Shown piece by piece: positions 7,262-13,754 of a stretch of 23,945 bases of DNA. Within the stretch, counting starts at the first letter, position 1. Each line of letters begins with the position of its first letter. The DNA comes from Dehalococcoidia bacterium UBA5748. GTDB taxonomy: Bacteria; Chloroflexota; Dehalococcoidia; Dehalococcoidales; UBA5627. The translations under genes were made by a program, and so were the position numbers. The notes below the pieces were generated by a model, which saw only the letters and a list, made by a program, of their open reading frames with translations, ran no database searches and was not told the origin of the DNA. The DNA is taken from contig DIFM01000033.1 of assembly GCA_002419135.1 (NCBI GenBank), forward strand, positions 1 through 23,945. Direction: 5' to 3'.

Positions 7262-7423
7262 TTGAAAACCGTCCCGTTTCCTGTTTTTAATCTATAATAA
7301 ATTATACCATAACGTCTGATGATTCATTCCGGCATTTTATTTTTTCGGCGTGGCGAAAAAAATAAACAAGTGGTAGAATCTTAACGGTAAGGTTAATAAA
7401 AACATAAGGAAGGTTTAGCCGTA

Positions 7424-8188
7424 ATGAGTGCAATAAAAATCATGCCCTGCCTGGATATGAAAGACGGCAGAGTGGTTAAAGGTGTCAATTTTGTCGGTAT
7501 GAAAGAAGCCGGAGACCCCGTTGAGAATGCCGCTTTTTACGAGAAAGAGGGTGCCGATGAACTGGCAATGCTGGATATAGCCGCCACTCTTGAAAACCGC
7601 AAGACGCGTCTGGAATGGGTGCGCAAGGTATCGGATGCAATCAGTATTCCTTTAACGGTAGGCGGGGGTATCTCATCTTTAAAAGATATCGATTTGGTTT
7701 TGGAAGCCGGCGCCTCAAAGGTTTCTATCAACAGCGCCGCAGTAAAAAATCCGATACTTATAAAGCAGGCCGCTTTAAAATTCGGTTCGGAAAAAATTAC
7801 AGTGGCGATTGATGCGCGCAGAAACAGCGAATTACCCTCCGGATTTGAACTGGTGGTTTGCGGCGGCACAAAACCGGTCGGGCAGGACGCTGTAATCTGG
7901 GCAAAGCAATGCCAGAAACTGGGAGCAGGGATGATTCTTCCGACAAGTATCGACGGGGACGGAATGCAGACCGGCTACGATCTCGATTTCACAAAGGCTA
8001 TCGCAGATGCGGTAACGCTGCCGGTGGTGGCTTCGGGGGGTGCCGGAACGCTTGAACATTTCTACGAAGGGGTAATAAAAGGCGGAGCGCAGATTCTGCT
8101 GGCGGCTTCGGTTTTTCATTATCGCATTTTAAGTATCAGGCAGGTTAAAGAGTATTTGTGCAGTAAAGGTATTGAGGTGATTCTTTAA
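7424..8188 (+). CDS. hisF: HisF-type cyclase (imidazole glycerol phosphate synthase subunit), divergent
   Basis: A TIM-barrel protein of 254 residues, full HisF length. In the histidine pathway HisF takes ammonia from HisH and converts PRFAR to imidazole glycerol phosphate and AICAR. Both catalytic aspartates are present: D11 (PCLDMKDGRVVKG) and D130 (TVAIDARR). Phosphate loops are visible: TVGGGIS (78-84), VSINSAAV (100-107), VASGGAGTLEHF (202-213) and LLAASVFHY. Departures from the family: the gate arginine R5 is Lys, the gate glutamate in GAGEI is Met (GAGMI, M170), D98 at the HisH interface is Ser, and the TSxDRDGT motif reads TSIDGDGMQT. No hisH or other his gene is nearby. Start: AAGGAAGG before the ATG. 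It could be a paralog with another substrate or one using free ammonia. Confidence 0.85.
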   Translation: MSAIKIMPCLDMKDGRVVKGVNFVGMKEAGDPVENAAFYEKEGADELAMLDIAATLENRKTRLEWVRKVSDAISIPLTVGGGISSLKDIDLVLEAGASKVSINSAAVKNPILIKQAALKFGSEKITVAIDARRNSELPSGFELVVCGGTKPVGQDAVIWAKQCQKLGAGMILPTSIDGDGMQTGYDLDFTKAIADAVTLPVVASGGAGTLEHFYEGVIKGGAQILLAASVFHYRILSIRQVKEYLCSKGIEVIL

Positions 8189-8290
8189 GCGGCATCAATT
8201 CTCTTTTCAATCTTTTTATCGATAAATCTGATATAATATAAAAAGTTTTTAAAGTTTGTTCCGTAAGGTAAAAAAATTAAGGAGGGAAAA

Positions 8291-8485
8291 ATGAACTGGT
8301 GGATGTGCAGTGAATGCGATTATGTTCTACAGGCGGAATTGCCCCCCGAAAAATGCCCGAGTTGCCACGCCGAATGTATTTTCAGTGATGTAACCTGTTA
8401 TATACCGGAATGCGGAGGTGTCGGACGCCTCGATATGAAAATGGTTGCCGAAAAAGCGAAAGCTGATAAAAACAAAATTAATTAA
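8291..8485 (+). CDS. Rubredoxin-like small metal-binding protein
   Basis: A 64-residue protein: WWMCSECDYVLQAELPPEKC followed by PSCHAECIFSDVTCYIPECGG. The first half is a rubredoxin-like knuckle pair (CSEC and CPSC), here with an extra cysteine run (C29, C36, C41) in the ECGG motif, so eight cysteine-type ligands may hold more than one metal. The family usually serves as an electron-transfer or zinc-structural protein beside redox enzymes in anaerobes, but no redox partner is adjacent here. A strong AAGGAGGG sits seven bases before the ATG, and a TATAAT (8232-8237) lies upstream. The function stays open. Confidence 0.75.
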   Translation: MNWWMCSECDYVLQAELPPEKCPSCHAECIFSDVTCYIPECGGVGRLDMKMVAEKAKADKNKIN

Positions 8486-8663
8486 CCCCATTTGAAAACA
8501 CTTCCTCCTTTGAAGTTTATTGACGCGTTATTATTCTACAATAATTTAACCGTTTAACAAAAATGTGCCGGGATTTTTAGATATAAGGTTATCAAAATAG
8601 AACCACCGCTATTATAGCACTAATATATATTAGACATTTATATGATATAATGGTCCGAAGCAA

Positions 8664-9242
8664 TTGAATACTGAAACTAAAACTCTCGAAATCGAAGGCG
8701 TTAGCGTACTATTTAAGCGCAGCAGGAGAGCGAAGCGCATCAGTGTTTCCGTTGCTCCCTTTTATGGCGTGCGTGTTAGCGTTCCGCATTCATCCTCATA
8801 TTCACAAGCGGAAAGTTTTGTCCTTTCGAAAATGGAATGGATAAGAAAACATCTCGAAAAGGTCAGACATTTAGAATCCGGAGCGCAATCGGCGCAAAGC
8901 TTAGTCGGATTTAATCAAATCGAGAAAGCTGCCACAAAAGAAAAACTTGTCAGAAGGCTTGCATACTTAGCAAAAAGACATGGTTTTACCTATAACAGAG
9001 TCACTATACGTAATCAGAAAACGCGGTGGGGAAGCTGTTCGGTTAAAAACAATATCAGCCTTAATATGAATCTGGCGAAGCTGCCGGAAGAATTGGCAGA
9101 TTATGTTATTCTGCATGAACTTGTACATACCGGGGTGAAGAACCATAGCCCGCTTTTCTGGAAAGAGGTGGACAAACTGGTTGGGGATGGCAAATTAATG
9201 CGCCGCCGGTTAAAGCATTACAGCGGCATGTTATGTACTTAG
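8664..9242 (+). CDS. YgjP/DUF45-type zinc metallopeptidase
   Basis: A 192-residue member of the YgjP (COG1451, PF01863) family. N-terminal beta domain: VLFKRSRRAKRISVSVAPFY, GVRVSVP. A charged middle follows (ESFVLSKMEWIRKHL), then the family core KTRWGSCSVKNNISLNMNLA, LADYVILHELVH and KNHSPLFWKEVD. HELVH supplies zinc ligands and catalytic Glu, and the NHSPLFW histidine the third ligand. It starts with TTG at 8664; no in-frame ATG is available upstream. A TATAAT at 8646-8651 lies only 12 bases before the TTG, so the message may be nearly leaderless. Family members often sit next to restriction-modification or stress genes; here neighbours are unrelated. Substrate unknown. Confidence 0.88.
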   Translation: MNTETKTLEIEGVSVLFKRSRRAKRISVSVAPFYGVRVSVPHSSSYSQAESFVLSKMEWIRKHLEKVRHLESGAQSAQSLVGFNQIEKAATKEKLVRRLAYLAKRHGFTYNRVTIRNQKTRWGSCSVKNNISLNMNLAKLPEELADYVILHELVHTGVKNHSPLFWKEVDKLVGDGKLMRRRLKHYSGMLCT

Positions 9243-9270
9243 AAACCTGCCATTATGCGACACAGTATAT

Positions 9271-9305
9271 AATTAGCTAATTTTATTTACCGTATTTCAA
9301 ATACG
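9271..9305. promoter_or_regulatory. Two perfect dyads upstream of degV
   Basis: AATTAGCTAATT (9271-9282) is a 12-base palindrome, and CGTATTT-C-AAATACG (9291-9305) is a perfect 7-1-7 dyad. They lie about 65-100 bases before the DegV start, in an AT-rich gap that also holds a TATTAT-like box and an eight-C run (9333-9340). Size and symmetry suit repressor or activator binding. The regulator is unknown. Confidence 0.45.
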
Positions 9306-9370
9306 TATTATATTATACGCGTTTATCTTACACCCCCCCCGAATAAAAAAATTGAGGAGGTATTCCCCGA

Positions 9371-10207
9371 ATGGCAATTAAAATTGTGACCGACAGCACT
9401 TCTGACATACCGCACGCCCTGGCGGAGAAGTACGGCATCACCGTAGTTCCCGTTTATGTTCAATTCGGCAATAAGACCTATCGCGACCGCATAGATATTA
9501 CAGAATCGGAATTTTATGAAAGGTTATTGCATTTTCCGGTGCATCCCACCACCTCCCAGCCCAGCCCGCAGGATTTCGTTGACGTTTATAAAAACCTATC
9601 AGAAGATGCCGACGGAATTATTTCGATACATATCGCCGGCAAATTGAGCGGTACTTATAATTCGGCGATTTGCGCTAAAGATATGGTTACTTCCGGGTGC
9701 CCCATCGAAGTAATCGATACTAATTCGTTATCTATGGGCTTGGGGTTAATAGTGTTAAAGGCGGCGCAAATAGCTGCTTCCTGTAATGATTTTCAACAGA
9801 CGATCCGGCAGGTTAAGCAGTTGATCGAACGCACGCATATCTTGATTGTGTTTGATACGCTTAAGTATCTGGCTATGGGCGGACGTATCGGAAAGGGCAA
9901 AGCTCTGTTGGGGAATGTGCTTAATATTAAACCCCTGCTGACGCTTAAAGACGGCGAGTTTTTACCGGCTGCCAAGGCGCGCAGTCGCGAAAAAGCAATA
10001 GATATTCTTTATAGTTATGCCGAAAAAGCGGGTACTATCGACGATATATCCGTTATATATTCCACTACGCTTGGTGAAGCGGAAGCGCTGGCTCAGCGGC
10101 TTGAACCCTTATGCGGTAAAAAAGCCACAATTGCCAGGGTGGGTCCCGCTCTCGGCGTACATGCCGGACCCGGTGCGCTGGCTTTAGCTATTTTAACAAC
10201 CGAGTAA
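9371..10207 (+). CDS. DegV family fatty-acid-binding protein
   Basis: A 278-residue DegV (FakB-like) protein. Members bind one fatty acid in a two-domain fold and, in Firmicutes, present it to the kinase FakA for phosphorylation. Motifs: the opening IKIVTDSTSDIPHALA, the loop TTSQPSP (60-66), SGTYNSA (93-99), GRIGKGKALLGNVLNIKPLL, and the closing GPALGVHAGPGALALA. Length and motif order are complete. A strong ribosome site (GAGGAGG) sits about eight bases before the ATG. It is a single gene bounded by putative operators upstream and a G/C hairpin downstream. No FakA-type kinase is in the window, so the acceptor enzyme is elsewhere or the lipid role differs. Confidence 0.92.
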   Translation: MAIKIVTDSTSDIPHALAEKYGITVVPVYVQFGNKTYRDRIDITESEFYERLLHFPVHPTTSQPSPQDFVDVYKNLSEDADGIISIHIAGKLSGTYNSAICAKDMVTSGCPIEVIDTNSLSMGLGLIVLKAAQIAASCNDFQQTIRQVKQLIERTHILIVFDTLKYLAMGGRIGKGKALLGNVLNIKPLLTLKDGEFLPAAKARSREKAIDILYSYAEKAGTIDDISVIYSTTLGEAEALAQRLEPLCGKKATIARVGPALGVHAGPGALALAILTTE

Positions 10208-10244
10208 GGCAGATTCGTGGAACACTAATCAAGGATTAAACAAT

Positions 10245-10272
10245 AACCCCTCTCCGCGAGTGGAGAGGGGTT
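10245..10272. terminator. Perfect 11-bp hairpin after degV
   Basis: AACCCCTCTCC (10245-10255) and GGAGAGGGGTT (10262-10272) flank a six-base loop. No T-tract follows on the plus strand. The sequence is of the kind dispersed many times in environmental bacterial genomes, so it may be a mobile hairpin repeat that also stops transcription. Confidence 0.5.
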
Positions 10273-10376
10273 AGGGGTGAGGTAAAAAGACCAAAACCTC
10301 ATCCTCCTGTTCCCTTTCTCCGAAATCAGAGAAGGGGGGTAACGCTAAAAGGCGATGTAGATCCCGGTTCATCGGA

Positions 10377-10410
10377 ACTTCGTTTGACCACCACGAACTC
10401 AGCATGACAA
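10377..10410 (+). repeat. Dispersed repeat, copy A
   Basis: 34 bases that recur at 23489-23522 with three mismatches; the shared core is GACCACCACGAACTCAGCA. Both copies are intergenic and in the same orientation. Similar CACGAAC-containing repeats occur near 15197 and, inverted, near 16395. Confidence 0.7.
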
Positions 10411-10708
10411 ATAGGGGATGTCATTACGAAGACGCCGCAGGCGGATGAAGTAATTTTTCCGAACAGTGTAAAACCGATTCCTCTTCTTTGGAAAATGGGA
10501 GTCAGAGGGGATTTAATACGATAATTATCGGGTTAACCTGTTATATGCAGTGCTTTCCATGTAATAATATGGTAGATATTGCCACGCTTTCCCTGCGAAA
10601 AATCCCGCAATGGCAGTCTTTACCGGAAGTCTTTTAATGCATAGCTTATTGTTAACCGTCTTACGCAGTGATATTATTTAGGAAGTTTGCTAATAAAGGA
10701 GTTATTAG

Positions 10709-10951
10709 ATGAGCATACTTGGTTTTATAATCGGTATTCTGACAGGCATCGGTGCGACTATATCGCTCTTTCCGCTTTTAGGCTGGCTTAACTGGTTGAA
10801 CATACCGGTTGCCATAATTGGTCTGGTGTTCTCGATTCTCGGTGTTAACAAGGGCAAGAACAAGGGGATTGGTACAGTCGGTATCATCATCAACGCCATT
10901 CTGATAGTTTACGGCATCATCAGGCTGATTATCGGCGGCGGTTTCATATAG
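10709..10951 (+). CDS. Small membrane protein with two or three helices
   Basis: An 80-residue hydrophobic protein: helix SILGFIIGILTGIGATISLF, then WLNWLNIPVAIIGLVFSILG, a basic turn NKGKNKGIG, then VGIIINAILIVYGIIRLI. The glycine-rich helices around a lysine loop resemble the DUF4190-like class of small membrane proteins, but I do not assign a family. AAAGGAG sits eight bases before the ATG. It ends 31 bases before a strong terminator (10983-11018), so it is a complete single-gene transcript. Function unknown. Confidence 0.7.
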   Translation: MSILGFIIGILTGIGATISLFPLLGWLNWLNIPVAIIGLVFSILGVNKGKNKGIGTVGIIINAILIVYGIIRLIIGGGFI

Positions 10952-10982
10952 ACTGAAAATATTTTATTGCGTCCAGTAAATC

Positions 10983-11018
10983 GGGTGCTGTGGTAATTTC
11001 CGCGGCACCCTTCTTTTT
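10983..11018 (+). terminator. Intrinsic terminator after the 80-residue membrane gene
   Basis: GGGTGCTGTGG (10983-10993) pairs fully with CCGCGGCACCC (11000-11010), allowing two G-U pairs, around the loop TAATTT, then TTCTTTTT (11011-11018). Textbook form. It isolates the toxin-antitoxin unit from upstream transcription. Confidence 0.85.
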
Positions 11019-11023
11019 ACATT

Positions 11024-11056
11024 AAAAATATTCAAAAAAGTATTGACTTGAGTATC
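11024..11056 (+). repeat. 33-bp direct repeat, left copy
   Basis: Identical over 33 bases to 11684-11716. It starts in an A-run and ends TTGACTTGAGTATC. It includes the -35 box of the toxin-antitoxin promoter. The two copies bracket the toxin-antitoxin pair and nothing else. Confidence 0.9.
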
Positions 11057-11071
11057 CACCATTGATATAAT
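11043..11071 (+). promoter_or_regulatory. Promoter of the toxin-antitoxin operon
   Basis: TTGACT (11043-11048) and a perfect TATAAT (11066-11071), 17 bases apart. The -35 half is inside the direct repeat and the -10 half outside it. Predicted start near 11078, inside the GTATAGA operator array. Confidence 0.8.
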
Positions 11072-11075
11072 GTAC

Positions 11076-11113
11076 GTATAGAAATATATTAGTATAGACG
11101 TATAGACATACGT
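11076..11113 (+). promoter_or_regulatory. GTATAGA repeat array, likely antitoxin operator
   Basis: GTATAGA occurs at 11076-11082, 11092-11098 and 11100-11106, spaced 16 and 8 bases, and CATACGT (11107-11113) is the near-inverse of ACGTATA. Tandem short sites over the start point fit autoregulation by a ribbon-helix-helix antitoxin, with toxin as co-repressor. Confidence 0.6.
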
Positions 11114-11127
11114 AAGAGGTGTTTGAT

Positions 11128-11403
11128 ATGAAAAGAAAAGTAACGCTGGTTTTTCATGATGAAGATTTATATACGCAGTTGAAGATAGAAGCGGTAAAAA
11201 GGCGAACTACAGCAAGCAACATTGTATCGGATGCGGTGCGTGAATGGCTGGAGAGTCGTGAAGATGCAGAGTTGATACCTGTTATCGAGTCTGTCAGAAG
11301 CGAATGGAATAAAGGGGGCGGCCGTTCGTGGACAGAAGTTGAACGGGAATTGGCGGAATCTTTAAACCGTAACGAAGAAAATCCGCAGGCAAAACGTGTA
11401 TAG
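11128..11403 (+). CDS. Ribbon-helix-helix antitoxin
   Basis: A 91-residue antitoxin. The N-terminus KRKVTLVFHDEDLYTQLKIE is a ribbon strand plus first helix, followed by AVKRRTTASNIVSDAVREWL (second helix), the CopG/Arc-type DNA-binding fold. The acidic, probably flexible C-terminal half (from about residue 45; EVERELAESLNRNEE) would wrap the toxin. I chose the ATG at 11128 because AGAGGTG (11115-11121) lies six bases upstream; an in-frame GTG at 11119 would overlap that ribosome site. It overlaps the toxin start by eight bases, the usual translational coupling. Represses its own promoter (inferred from the operator array). Neutralises the RelE-like toxin. Confidence 0.87.
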   Translation: MKRKVTLVFHDEDLYTQLKIEAVKRRTTASNIVSDAVREWLESREDAELIPVIESVRSEWNKGGGRSWTEVERELAESLNRNEENPQAKRV

Positions 11404-11668
11404 AATCGAAATTTCGCCGGCTGCCGGGCGCGACTTGGATAAGCTTAAAGGCAGAATAAGCCGGCGTGATTTCGAGTACTTACGGGAATCTTTAAACGGG
11501 CTTGCGCAACAGCCACGTCCTCAGGGGGTCAGAAAGATTAAAGGATTGGAGAATGCCTATCGTATTCGGGTAGGCAGTTTTCGAATAGTATACGACATCT
11601 ATGACGACCTTCTTTTAATACTAATTTTACAGGTGTCGCGCAGGAATGAAGCGACTTATCGCCGTTAA
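11396..11668 (+). CDS. RelE/ParE-superfamily toxin
   Basis: A 90-residue toxin starting with GTG inside the antitoxin stop region. Typical RelE/ParE text: YRIEISPAAGRDLDKLKGRI, LAQQPRPQGVRKIKGLENAY, RIRVGSFRIVYDIYDD, and the end QVSRRNEATYRR. PRPxGxRKIKGxExxYRIRVGxFRIVY is the family hallmark. RelE members cut mRNA in the ribosomal A site; ParE members poison gyrase. The basic and aromatic residues near the end (R84-Y88 region) favour RelE-type RNase, but this is not decisive. It is flanked downstream by the second 33-bp repeat only 15 bases after its stop. Confidence 0.9.
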   Translation: MYRIEISPAAGRDLDKLKGRISRRDFEYLRESLNGLAQQPRPQGVRKIKGLENAYRIRVGSFRIVYDIYDDLLLILILQVSRRNEATYRR

Positions 11669-11683
11669 CCTGTAAAAGAGATA

Positions 11684-11716
11684 AAAAATATTCAAAAAAG
11701 TATTGACTTGAGTATC
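11684..11716 (+). repeat. 33-bp direct repeat, right copy
   Basis: Perfect copy of 11024-11056, 660 bases away. It starts 15 bases after the toxin stop and carries a TTGACT -35 box in front of the DUF6512 gene. Confidence 0.9.
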
Positions 11717-11731
11717 TCATTCGATTACCAT
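11703..11731 (+). promoter_or_regulatory. Duplicate promoter before the DUF6512 gene
   Basis: TTGACT (11703-11708, from the repeat) and TACCAT (11726-11731) at 17-base spacing. The start point would fall at or next to the ATG at 11738, so the message would be leaderless. The -10 is weak (4 of 6). Confidence 0.45.
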
Positions 11732-11737
11732 TGTGTT

Positions 11738-12280
11738 ATGGATACTCGGGTCAGGGGATATATTTTCCAATGGGCGCTTCTGGGCATATTGGGTGTTGCG
11801 GTTATCGCTACCCTGTGGCATTTCCTGTTTTTCTTAACCGGCGAGTTTGCGGTTATCGGGGCAATCGTTCCGGTAAATAACAGTGTTTGGGAACATTTCA
11901 AGGTTATTCTCTACCCGATGTTGTTATTCTCTATCATAGAATACCGCTATATAGGCTACCATACAAATAATTACATTATAGCCAAAACAGTTGCTATTTT
12001 TGCCATGCTTCTGTTAATCGGCGCGGTCTTTTACACCTATTTTTACGCAACCGGAACGCAGATAGCAGCGGCGGATATCTCCATTTTTGTCGGCGCTCTT
12101 GTTATCGGGCAACTGGTCGGCGCGTGGGTAATGACGTTCGACCCCTTGCCGAAATATTTGAACTTTATCGCCATAGGTATACTGGTTGCACTGGCGATTC
12201 TTTTAATTGTATTTACCTATAACCCTCTCCACGTTCGTATCTTCTTTGACACCGCCGCCGGGCTTTACGGATTGCCGTAG
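11738..12280 (+). CDS. DUF6512 family membrane protein
   Basis: A 180-residue protein with about five membrane helices. Family features: a first helix ending LWHFLFFLTG, the polar motif IVPVNNSVWEHFKVILYPML (PVNxSVWEH) and the C-terminal FFDTAAGLYGLP. Function unknown in all members known to me; the SVWEH segment at the membrane edge is the most conserved part. I start it at the ATG 11738, because an earlier TTG (11708) lies inside the repeat and would add unrelated residues. There is no ribosome site before this ATG, in line with a leaderless message from the promoter at 11703-11731. The 5' region was remodelled by the repeat/toxin-antitoxin insertion. Confidence 0.8.
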   Translation: MDTRVRGYIFQWALLGILGVAVIATLWHFLFFLTGEFAVIGAIVPVNNSVWEHFKVILYPMLLFSIIEYRYIGYHTNNYIIAKTVAIFAMLLLIGAVFYTYFYATGTQIAAADISIFVGALVIGQLVGAWVMTFDPLPKYLNFIAIGILVALAILLIVFTYNPLHVRIFFDTAAGLYGLP

Positions 12281-12340
12281 GTGGGAAATCATTTGTAATT
12301 TCAGGCTTTGCCTAAAAATAATTATTCTGAGGATATAATA

Positions 12341-12647
12341 ATGGACTATGAGGATGTATATACAGCATTTTATAAAGGGTGTTATTCTGAAGTAGCTAAT
12401 GTATTGTATAAAGAAATAATGTTTGAAAAATATAGTGTTGGAAAGGAATGTCATAAACAGGTCAATACTGGAAGAAAAAAATATTACGTATATAGAAGAT
12501 GTTTTGAAAACTGAATATTTAAATAAATTAAATGCAAGAGAACAAGTAGAAAAATTAATACACAAAGATAAAATCAAGTTGGTTGAGGAGGTCTATAAAG
12601 AGGTAAAAAAGTATTTTAAAACAAAGTACAGCGACTTGATTACATAA
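12341..12647 (+). pseudogene. Small AT-rich gene with a frameshift
   Basis: Two open frames overlap and look like one protein of about 100 residues. The first (ATG 12341, with GAGGAT upstream) reads MDYEDVYTAFYKGCYSEVAN, then VLYKEIMFEKYSVGKECHK. The second continues EEKNITYIEDVLKTEYLNKL, NAREQVEKLIHKDKIKLVEE and ends at 12647. The shift lies between about 12425 and 12485; a seven-A run near 12475-12481 is the likeliest slip site. Charged helices dominate and no family is recognised. The 60 bases from 12361 have about 25% GC, far below the neighbours. It could be a real frameshift mutation, a sequencing error in the A-run or programmed slippage. It converges on the HEPN-like gene. Confidence 0.5.
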
Positions 12648-12664
12648 TTAGACTTATTATATAT

Positions 12665-13606
12665 TTATTGTCTGTCATTGTTTATTATTGTGTTGTTTAA
12701 ATTTATTGACCTAGGCTGAATTATTGGTGGTATTGGTTTTAAAACAGGTGGTATTATCGGATAGGGAAATGCTCTTATAACAGGTGGCACTTCTCTTTTC
12801 TTTTTCTTGTTTGGAATTTGTTCAATCATAGTAGCAATGGCTGCTTTTGCTATATCAAATTGTGTAAAAGCGTCGTCTGATGTTAATACAAGTTCTGGAT
12901 GCATTATTAAATTTCTATGTTGGTCCTTGATTTGTTGTATTATAGCTATCACTTCTTTTACTTTAGGATTGTTTTGTACTTTTTCTAATGCTGATATATA
13001 TGCACCCCAATTAGGTAACCTTGTTTTGGGTTTTGGTTTACAAATAAATATGTAGTAATCATGAAGTACTAATTCTAAAGCTCTTATAATGTGAAAAGCC
13101 GAAGCAGTATTACAATCGAAAGCTAAACATCTTCCACTCTGTCTAACTTCCTCAATAACCTTAGAATCCAGTTTAGAACATATAGAAGGTGGAAATACTT
13201 TTTCGGCATATGTAATTAAATCTGAAGTTGAATAAATACCTATTTGTGTCACATGGTAAACAGAAAGAGTTTGTAATTCAGCACAAAGGAGCGTTTCAAA
13301 TTCTTTAGCTTTTGATACAACCTTTCTAAATTTGGTGGTTACTTTTTCATCTGGTGCGTTCCAATTTGGAGGCTCTGTTTCTTTTAACCATTTTTGTAAT
13401 TCTTTAATAGCTCTATATAAATCTAGACCAGATGTTCTACAGTAAACTAGTTTTAATGATGGCCCTAATAAAAATAATAATCCATCTTCAACCTTATTAG
13501 CTGATAGAAAAATCTCTAATCTTTGTTCAACACCGTTTTCAAATTGGGTTAATATATTTAGCTGATGTCCAAAATTATAAAAGAAAGGCAAATTAATTTT
13601 TTCCAT
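12665..13606 (-). CDS. HEPN-like domain protein
   Basis: A 313-residue protein. The first 150 residues are an unassigned helical region. Residues 160-260 resemble a HEPN-type helical bundle: CNTASAFHIIRALELVLHDY, then NWGAYISALEKV and IIQQIKDQHRNLIMHPELVL, where R231-N-x-x-x-H236 is the RNxxxH motif seen in HEPN ribonucleases of toxin-antitoxin and abortive-infection systems. The tail (about 265-313) is basic and then proline-rich (PPVIRAFPYPIIPP), ending NNTIINNDRQ. It is AT-rich like its convergent neighbour and unlike the rest of the window, suggesting transfer. GGAG about ten bases before the ATG. A defence or RNA-cutting role is inferred from one motif; a non-catalytic HEPN is possible. 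Confidence 0.72.
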   Translation of the reverse strand: MEKINLPFFYNFGHQLNILTQFENGVEQRLEIFLSANKVEDGLLFLLGPSLKLVYCRTSGLDLYRAIKELQKWLKETEPPNWNAPDEKVTTKFRKVVSKAKEFETLLCAELQTLSVYHVTQIGIYSTSDLITYAEKVFPPSICSKLDSKVIEEVRQSGRCLAFDCNTASAFHIIRALELVLHDYYIFICKPKPKTRLPNWGAYISALEKVQNNPKVKEVIAIIQQIKDQHRNLIMHPELVLTSDDAFTQFDIAKAAIATMIEQIPNKKKKREVPPVIRAFPYPIIPPVLKPIPPIIQPRSINLNNTIINNDRQ

Positions 13607-13754
13607 TATATAATCTCCAAATCTCTATTAATATTTAGTATAACATAATGTAGTGGTAATATGGGGTATATTTAAATAGGTTATTAATGGCATTAACATT
13701 TCTTCTCCCCCCCCCATAGTGACATCCCCCCGAATTGAGTCTATACTGGTAAGT

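Larger units (their letters stand above)
10208..10708. other. Gene-free stretch with dispersed repeats and hairpins
   Basis: About 500 bases with no convincing gene. It holds the 11-bp hairpin at 10245-10272, an imperfect hairpin near 10310-10340 (CCCTTTCTC against GAGAAGGGG), a dispersed repeat at 10377-10410, a CATTACGAAGAC-type repeat near 10424-10457 (its start recurs at 16443), and a 12-base palindrome CGATAATTATCG at 10519-10530. The last 150 bases show nothing definite apart from AAAGGAG before the next gene. Confidence 0.7.

Noticed and set aside
7340..7368. Inverted T/A-run near TTTATTTTTTCG and CGAAAAAAATAA as a terminator
   Set aside because: The two arms differ by an inserted base and the stem is almost all A-T; too weak to call.
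10245..10460. CRISPR-like repetition of hairpins
   Set aside because: The repeats differ from each other and are not regularly spaced; they match dispersed intergenic elements.
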